Positions 58,461-64,000 of a stretch of 64,000 nt of DNA are shown piece after piece. The position numbers and the translations under genes were made by a program. The DNA is from Glycomyces sp. NRRL B-16210. Its GTDB lineage: Bacteria; Actinomycetota; Actinomycetes; Mycobacteriales; Micromonosporaceae. The notes beneath the pieces are model-generated. The model was not told the origin of the DNA and searched no databases. It was given only the letters and a program-made list of their open reading frames with translations. The first letter of the stretch is position 1, and each line of letters starts with the position of its first letter. The stretch lies in assembly GCF_000719515.1 (NCBI RefSeq), contig NZ_JOGR01000002.1:62001-126000 (forward strand), written 5' to 3'.

Positions 58461-58654
58461 GTCCTACCGTAAATTCCTGGCGCTGATCCCAGCAGTCGAG
58501 TGGGAACGGTTCTCGTTGGTGTTCGACAGGATTCGATGCCCAGCAGATCGCCTCGCCATGCCCCCATCCTTGCGCGACCCAAACCAATCCACTCGATAAT
58601 AAGCCAATAGTAAAGGCATGTATGCGTGCACTAGAGGTAAATCTTTGTATCCAG

Positions 58655-61600
58655 TTATACTGGACAAACTGGATGATAAGGAATCGCATCCCCGACGAAC
58701 CGTTGCCACTCTTCAGCGGTGAGATCTCGTCCCACAGCGTCACAGGTCCGTTTCCGAAGGTCCTCGCTGTTCAAGGTCCAAATCGCGAGCTGCGATTCAA
58801 CGAGGTTGGCGGTGACCAGGTAGTTGCCGTCCGGTGAGGTGCTGGCATCGCTGAAAGGTCCGCCTCGGTACCACTCCTCGGCTTGCACCGTCCGGGTAAC
58901 ACGATGCAGTACGACCGATCCACGGGTTCCCGACACCAGGACCTGATCGAGTTCGGGGATCTCGGCGATGCTGATGATGGTCTGCAACGTCGTACTCGTA
59001 TGCATTCCGCGGAGAGCGAGCTTTTGGTTGAAGAAGGCGACGTTCCCAGATCCGTAGCCTACGACGACCTGGCCGTCTCGGAGCACCGTGAGGTCGGAGT
59101 TTCCAATTGCGCCCTCCAGGTCGACCGAAGCTCCGATGGCGAAATCCGCCATATCGATGCGAACGACTGTGGGCGAGTCAGTCGCAGTATCCGAAACCAC
59201 CGCGAAGACGTTGCCATCCCCGTCCCGTGCAGCGAGTCCCTTTGTGATCGTCGGCAGCTCAACCGACGCGTTCTGTGTCCACTCACCCTCCATGTTCTCG
59301 AAGCGCAGCACTCGCGATTCGGTGTCCGCCACGAGCAGTTCGCCGTCGACGAACGCCAGTTCCAGCGGCACGGCGCCCTCGACGGCGATCTCCACATGGG
59401 CCTGCGTTTCCAAGTCCCACCAGAGCAGACTCCGCTCTCCTGTCTCCTGGTCGCTGACAATGACCGCCGCCCAGGGCTCTCCCAAACTCAGCGCCATCCG
59501 GTCGATCCTCGAGTTCTCTGGTATAGGGAGAACTCCTCCACGATCGATATCGATGCCGTCTGAGTTCATGGGGGCGTAGGCGATCGAGACTGAGTTCCGG
59601 CGTATGACGAAGTTTTCCGCCCAGCCGACCTCGTCCGCCCAGACGCCTTCCTCGAAGAAGATGCGGGCCGGTGTGCCTCGACGGTCGTGGATCGCCGCGA
59701 TGCCGTCGTGCACCACGACGCTGGGCCCACCGGATGCCCGGGCGTATCCCACGTCGGGGAAACCGAATTCTTGTCCGCCGATGTCGATCAGCCAGCCGTA
59801 TGTGCCGCTGTCGCTTCGTGCACTGACGTGAAGGCCGTCCCAGGACTCAGTGGCGAGCGGGTCGAAGTACGGGCCTCGATCGCTGAGAACGGACTCGGAC
59901 TGGTCGGGGCGCACTGCGAGCAGCGCCGCGCCGCGCGTGGCCACCGCGATGAGTGTCCCGTCCGTGTCGGTTCCCACCGCATGGATGGTCGCCCCGTCCG
60001 GCCCGTTCAACAGAATCTCGGTCTCACACGTCTCCAGATCGACGGACATGACCGCGGTGCCGGTGACCAGAACGGGGCCGTCTTCTCCGACGAAGAGGTC
60101 GACCACGTCCGGGACCGGATCGCATCGCTGCGGAGGCGCGCTCGCGTCTTCGAGATCGAACCAGAAGAGTCCGACGCGAGCACCGTAGCCGGCGAGTGCG
60201 GACGCATCAGGCGAATACCGCAACCAATCGATTGTGTTCAGCTCGAAACCTAGGGCACCAGAACGCTCCTCGACCGGCACCTGGATGGAGGCGGTCTCAG
60301 ACCAGATGCCCTCAGACGGGGAGATGATCGTGATCGTTCGGTCCGATGTCGAGATCGCGGCTTGGCTCTCGTATGGGGCAAACGTTGTGGCATTGACGTG
60401 AGTCTGTTCCTCATGCATTTCGAGGCCCGGAGGGTATTCACGGTTCCAGAGGATCGCCCCGTCAAGGGTGGAGACGAGTTCCACTACGCCCGTGTTGGTG
60501 TGCAGCAGGACTTTCGTACCGTCGAAGCTGATCGCGGGTTCACGGTAAGAACCGTGTGGTGCGTTCAAGAGCTTGACGATCGTGTGATGCGTCCGAGCGA
60601 TCTGGTCAAAATTGGTCGTGACCTCGCCGACCTGCGCCGCTATATCGTCGCTGGCCATGGCCAGCAGCAGCGCCAGGCCATCACTGTCGCCGTGCGCGAG
60701 GTTCCACGCCTCTGCAGCGACGTCTTCAGCGGTTCCGAGCACCGCGCGCTCCTTCGCTTCGTGCCATATCACTCCTCCCGTGACCAACCCGGCTATGAGG
60801 ACGATGACGCCACCGATTGCACCTCCCAGCCGAAATTGCAGGATCCGGTGCATCTCCCTGGCGTATCGGGCAGCCGCCTGCCAGGTTTCGGCCACGTTTA
60901 TCTCGGTGTCGGGCTTCAACTCGTTCGCGAGACCTCGCGCAGTCGATGCGTCATCGGCGGGCACCACGATCCTCTCGATCGCCTTCGCCGCACTGAACTT
61001 GCTGCGGTATCCGGACACCGATACCAGTCGCCCCTGGGCGTCGACGCCGCCGGTGATCGCGGTCTTGGACCGGATTCTTCGAACCGCCAGGAAGGATCGG
61101 ATTCGGCTCTGTGTTCGCCTGATCTCATCGATCACGACGGTGAACGGGGCGGTCAGGCTGAAGTCCTGAACGTGGGTGATCGGGCCGTCGGGGTTGTCGA
61201 GGGTCCAGCAGACGGTGCCGTCGACTGACTTTCCGGCCTGTTCCCAGGCTCGGTTGAGCCCGCCGAGAAAACCTGTGTCAGCACTGAACAGCCCCATCGC
61301 TCTCGGGTCGGGAACTAGTCCACTCGGCAGTTGGGGAAAGCGGATGAGTCGCAGCGTCGCGTGCGCGCCTGAGGATCCCGCGTCCAACAGGACGTTCACT
61401 GCGGGTCCCTGCCTCTCGCGCAACTCAGCACCATCGATCGCGAGGAGCCAGACCAGGGCGGTCAATCGATGGTTCTCTTCGGCGAGCAGGTTCGTAAGTG
61501 CTGCCATCTTCTCTGGGTGGCCGCAGTCCCAGGCGGTCGTCGGGAGGTCCACTTGCGCGGGTGCGTTGTGCTGTGCGACGCGCAGCCACTTCAAGGCGGC

Positions 61601-61954
61601 CCCGAGATGCTCGTCTGGCTGGTCGGCGACCAGTGCCAGCCCCAAGGCCGCCAGGCCTCGGACCGCAGCGATGATGGGTTTGCCCTTGGGGTCGAAGGGA
61701 AGCTCATCAAGTCCCGGCCAAGGATCGATCGTCGGCGCGTACCTTGCGATGAGGTTATGCAGCGGGGTGGAGTCGGTGCAGACGCTCCTCAGAGCCGCTT
61801 CATCGTTGTTCGCGGTGGCGTCCTTGATGAACTCGAACATCAGATGCCCTGACCAGGTGAGCGCCGCGTACATGCGCTCTTCCTTGTTCGTACTGGGCAT
61901 TTCATGTTCGAGCAGTGATCTGACGTCGTCGAGCGAAAAGGTGTCTGTGGACAT
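58655..61954 (-). CDS. Membrane protein with Lon-like protease and beta-propeller-like regions
   Basis: A 1,099-aa protein from Met at 61954, whose ATG overlaps the previous stop (ATGA). Residues 1-200 are helical and unknown. About 225-335 resembles a Lon/S16 domain: Ser266 in VQDFSLTAPF, where Lon has the catalytic Ser; AITGGVDAQGRLVSVSGY, matching Lon's TGEvd-x-GRv-x-vGG; Lys319 in YRSKFSAA, matching the catalytic Lys of EKLLAA; and IVVPADD. One membrane helix lies at about 375-397, followed by a GDSDGLALLLAMASDD segment common before WD-type repeats. A long beta-rich region to the C-terminus looks like a propeller. Proteolysis is an inference. Confidence 0.65.
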   Translation of the reverse strand: MSTDTFSLDDVRSLLEHEMPSTNKEERMYAALTWSGHLMFEFIKDATANNDEAALRSVCTDSTPLHNLIARYAPTIDPWPGLDELPFDPKGKPIIAAVRGLAALGLALVADQPDEHLGAALKWLRVAQHNAPAQVDLPTTAWDCGHPEKMAALTNLLAEENHRLTALVWLLAIDGAELRERQGPAVNVLLDAGSSGAHATLRLIRFPQLPSGLVPDPRAMGLFSADTGFLGGLNRAWEQAGKSVDGTVCWTLDNPDGPITHVQDFSLTAPFTVVIDEIRRTQSRIRSFLAVRRIRSKTAITGGVDAQGRLVSVSGYRSKFSAAKAIERIVVPADDASTARGLANELKPDTEINVAETWQAAARYAREMHRILQFRLGGAIGGVIVLIAGLVTGGVIWHEAKERAVLGTAEDVAAEAWNLAHGDSDGLALLLAMASDDIAAQVGEVTTNFDQIARTHHTIVKLLNAPHGSYREPAISFDGTKVLLHTNTGVVELVSTLDGAILWNREYPPGLEMHEEQTHVNATTFAPYESQAAISTSDRTITIISPSEGIWSETASIQVPVEERSGALGFELNTIDWLRYSPDASALAGYGARVGLFWFDLEDASAPPQRCDPVPDVVDLFVGEDGPVLVTGTAVMSVDLETCETEILLNGPDGATIHAVGTDTDGTLIAVATRGAALLAVRPDQSESVLSDRGPYFDPLATESWDGLHVSARSDSGTYGWLIDIGGQEFGFPDVGYARASGGPSVVVHDGIAAIHDRRGTPARIFFEEGVWADEVGWAENFVIRRNSVSIAYAPMNSDGIDIDRGGVLPIPENSRIDRMALSLGEPWAAVIVSDQETGERSLLWWDLETQAHVEIAVEGAVPLELAFVDGELLVADTESRVLRFENMEGEWTQNASVELPTITKGLAARDGDGNVFAVVSDTATDSPTVVRIDMADFAIGASVDLEGAIGNSDLTVLRDGQVVVGYGSGNVAFFNQKLALRGMHTSTTLQTIISIAEIPELDQVLVSGTRGSVVLHRVTRTVQAEEWYRGGPFSDASTSPDGNYLVTANLVESQLAIWTLNSEDLRKRTCDAVGRDLTAEEWQRFVGDAIPYHPVCPV

Positions 61955-63240
61955 CAGGCACTCCTGTCTTGTTCGCGGCGGCGGAGTGCGGCTGCGACCG
62001 TGTGCTCCAAGCTCGAGATTTCGGCGAGGCGCGTCCAGCATTCGATGCCGGTGCTGTTCGCTCCCGCAAGGGAGTCTGCGAGAGCGTCGGGGTGGACTCG
62101 CGCAAGTTCGAAGGCGCCGATCGGAGGGTGGTCCGCGTAGATTTGGAAGCGGTCGGCTGGGAACGGCATCTGCAATGTGCCTGAGACCCAGTTGCGTCTC
62201 GACTCCATTGGGATCCAGAAGGTGCGGGTCTCACGTGTGGATCGGATCTCGATCGGCAGCACCGCCACCGGATAGTCTTCGAGGAGACGCTCACGCTCAG
62301 GGCTGGACGCAACGGTGAACTCAACCGTGATGACGAGTCTGCGGCCCGCGGTCATAACAGTGTCGATGGTGAGCGGGGTCCCGTCTCGCAGCTGCTCGGT
62401 CTGGGTGCGTTGATCCTCGCCGGCGGCCGCGAGCGTGAAGTCGGAGGCGAGATCGACTCTGAACGCGGTTCCGCCCAGGGTGTGGTCGAGGCCGGAGGCG
62501 GCGACTTCCGCGGCGTGCCGCAGGAAAGGGTTGAGGTCGCCGAGTCTCCGCGCCAGGGTCGCCAATCGTTCTCGGACCGCGTCGGGGATGCGGTCGACTT
62601 CCGCATGCAGGAGCCCTTCACAGATTCCCGTCGCACCGACGCGCGTGAGTTCGGATGTGCCCTCGGCGAGCCCGATACGCAGCTGTTCGAGAGGCCCGGT
62701 GACGCCCGTGATCGCTGGAGTGAACCAGTGCCGCAGTGCAATGGACTCCTCCGCGCCACCGGTACCAAGGAGGTTGATCAAGGCGGCGGCAGTCCGCTCC
62801 ACCATGTCCCAGGGCAACAGATGGAACCAGCCCGGATCCGGGGTGCCTTCGGCGGCGAGGCGGTGAAGCAGGAAGTAGCGAATCTCCGGTGAGAGTGCTT
62901 GGAGGGCCGGCGATTCAGCGAGCTCTGGCGGAGGGGTTGGCCAAGCGGCTTCGACGGCGGTCACGGCCGCGAGGCCGTCGCGGTCGATCTCAAGTGGAAG
63001 ACCATAGTCGTCGAGCTCGACGAACAGCTCACCGGAGACGGGGTTCCGCAGGCCGAGTGCTTCGCAGCGACGGGCGTTGGCGGTCTCGGTGCTGACCACC
63101 GTGCGGACCCAGTCTTGTTCGAAGCGGAGCAGTGTGCGGGCGTCGACGCGTTCACGGCCGTTGTTGATCACGCCCACACGTGCTCCGGTGCTTCCGTCGA
63201 CGCTCACTATCCAGTCGCTGAGAGGTTGGTGAGTGCTCAT
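61954..63240 (-). CDS. Unknown protein, middle gene of the three-gene operon
   Basis: A 428-aa soluble protein from Met 63240, coupled at both ends by ATGA overlaps. The first half is mixed alpha/beta (DWIVSVDGSTGARVGVINNGRERVDARTLL...). The centre is helical and Leu-rich (about 130-260). The last 150 residues look like a beta-sandwich (FRVDLASDFTLAAAGEDQRTQ, RLVITVEFTVASSPERERLL, TFWIPMESRRNWVSGTLQM). No motif identifies a function. Tight coupling suggests a stoichiometric partner of the flanking proteins. Confidence 0.7.
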   Translation of the reverse strand: MSTHQPLSDWIVSVDGSTGARVGVINNGRERVDARTLLRFEQDWVRTVVSTETANARRCEALGLRNPVSGELFVELDDYGLPLEIDRDGLAAVTAVEAAWPTPPPELAESPALQALSPEIRYFLLHRLAAEGTPDPGWFHLLPWDMVERTAAALINLLGTGGAEESIALRHWFTPAITGVTGPLEQLRIGLAEGTSELTRVGATGICEGLLHAEVDRIPDAVRERLATLARRLGDLNPFLRHAAEVAASGLDHTLGGTAFRVDLASDFTLAAAGEDQRTQTEQLRDGTPLTIDTVMTAGRRLVITVEFTVASSPERERLLEDYPVAVLPIEIRSTRETRTFWIPMESRRNWVSGTLQMPFPADRFQIYADHPPIGAFELARVHPDALADSLAGANSTGIECWTRLAEISSLEHTVAAALRRREQDRSA

Positions 63241-63950
63241 GCGTCGCTCCGTTCTTCGATCGCCGAAACGAGTTCCAGCGCGGCAGCGCTGAGACGTTTT
63301 GCGGCTTCCCTGATCAGATCCGAGTCGTACTTGACGAGGAGTTCTGCATGGGTCTTCCGCAGGTCGCGCCATGCTTCTTCCGAGATGACGAACTGCCAGC
63401 CATCGGTCAGCGCAGGAGGGTGCGGGCAGTCGATACCTGGATCGAACTGCCAGCGAAGTTGGAACTTCACGGCTCTAAGGAGGTTGGCGGCCCGGATCTC
63501 GGGGTCACCGGACCGGTTCATGGGTACTAGCATCCGGGGCCGGGCGCTGAGGTGCGTCAATCCTTCACCTGACGGATCGAGGACGAGGTGCTCGTGGGGG
63601 TCGAGCAGCAGGCAATTGACGGTGAAGTCACGGCACTCCGCGTCCTCGGATAGATCACTGCCCGAGGCGGGGAACGGATATCCGGTGAGGTTGAGCGTGC
63701 GGTACTCGAACACCGGAGCTCCCGTGGGCGAAACGGCGAAGCAGACCAGCGAGTCGACCGAGACCTTCGTACGGTGTTCCAATCCGGCACGGATCCGGAT
63801 CCGCTCGGCGATCTCCGTGAATCTGCCAGGAGGCGCGGTGCCGGACATGTCGAGGTCGTTGGGCCTGGCCGCGTCGCCGTCCGACACCAGGTCGCGGACG
63901 AACCCTCCTGCGGCCCAGACGGAATGGCCGTCCTGCAGGAGCGCGTCCAT
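63237..63950 (-). CDS. CCA-adding/poly(A)-polymerase-like nucleotidyltransferase
   Basis: A 237-aa protein with the head domain of class II tRNA nucleotidyltransferases: GGFVRD at 15-20, the metal-binding Asp pair in NDLDMSG (32-34), RDFTVN at 107-112, a DPSGEGLTHL segment, and the neck motif RAANLLRAVKF (153-163). It lacks the HD domain of bacterial CCA enzymes and is about half their length. The Met at 63950 is the first in the window. The frame stays open to the window's right edge, so the N-terminus may be longer. The operon context points to a dedicated, non-housekeeping substrate. Confidence 0.75.
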   Translation of the reverse strand: MDALLQDGHSVWAAGGFVRDLVSDGDAARPNDLDMSGTAPPGRFTEIAERIRIRAGLEHRTKVSVDSLVCFAVSPTGAPVFEYRTLNLTGYPFPASGSDLSEDAECRDFTVNCLLLDPHEHLVLDPSGEGLTHLSARPRMLVPMNRSGDPEIRAANLLRAVKFQLRWQFDPGIDCPHPPALTDGWQFVISEEAWRDLRKTHAELLVKYDSDLIREAAKRLSAAALELVSAIEERSDA

Positions 63951-64000
63951 AAGGTGCGTCGCCGTGGTCGACCAAGGGCTCCCCGGGGTTCGAAGGAGCC

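Noticed and set aside
63237..63950. Housekeeping CCA-adding enzyme
   Set aside because: Too short, no HD domain, and embedded in a coupled operon with two unrelated accessory proteins.

Overview
This is a high-GC, densely coded actinobacterial chromosome segment. The evidence is an actinobacterial-type class A RNase P RNA, Lsr2, a glnA2-type synthetase followed by glnE, CtaC/CtaF, frequent GTG/TTG starts and a Nur-type operator in front of an iron superoxide dismutase. I cannot assign a genus; a Glycomyces- or Micromonospora-like actinomycete is only a guess.

Positions 1-32,600 are mostly core genome. In order they hold: a Dpp/Opp-type peptide ABC transporter (two permeases, two ATPases); a small ORF plus a membrane protein behind an AT-rich promoter region; two small membrane proteins; a Vat/CatB-like acetyltransferase; Fe-SOD; a cysteine desulfurase; cytochrome c oxidase subunits II and IV; a NUDIX hydrolase; a PP2C-like protein; rnpB; a TSUP transporter; NadE; PanB; a HAD hydrolase; a MOSC protein; and the run GlnA2-like / amidotransferase / GlnE. 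CorA and a secreted GH18 chitinase follow. Then comes a stress and detoxification cluster: DoxX/LysR, an NADPH:quinone-type oxidoreductase with a TetR regulator and a double operator, glutathione peroxidase, YnfA, and MerR with a Cys-Cys protein. Last are Lsr2 and tRNA-Pro(TGG) with its own terminator.

Directly after tRNA-Pro the sequence becomes a mosaic accessory region (about 32,755-58,650). It begins with the C-terminal scrap of a large serine recombinase, abutting a decayed tad/LysM-BTAD cluster (5'-truncated tadE, shortened tadG-like gene, frame-broken LysM-BTAD gene). Next is a secreted polymorphic-toxin operon: a LamG protein, a 2,167-residue Rhs protein ending in a Hint domain and a short AT-rich toxin tip, and two tandem immunity-type genes. 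Then comes an IS3-family transposase interrupted twice, by an IS30-family and an IS5-family element. After this are a protein with a restriction-endonuclease-like N-terminus and a 1,463-residue STAND NTPase with an Avs-like layout, which together form a candidate anti-phage pair.

The right end (58,655-64,000, minus strand) is a translationally coupled three-gene operon. It encodes a CCA-adding/poly(A)-polymerase-like nucleotidyltransferase, a protein of unknown family, and a membrane protein that appears to combine a Lon-like (S16) Ser-Lys protease domain, one transmembrane segment and a large beta-propeller-like region. I do not recognise this combination as a described system, and it is the most interesting item in the window.
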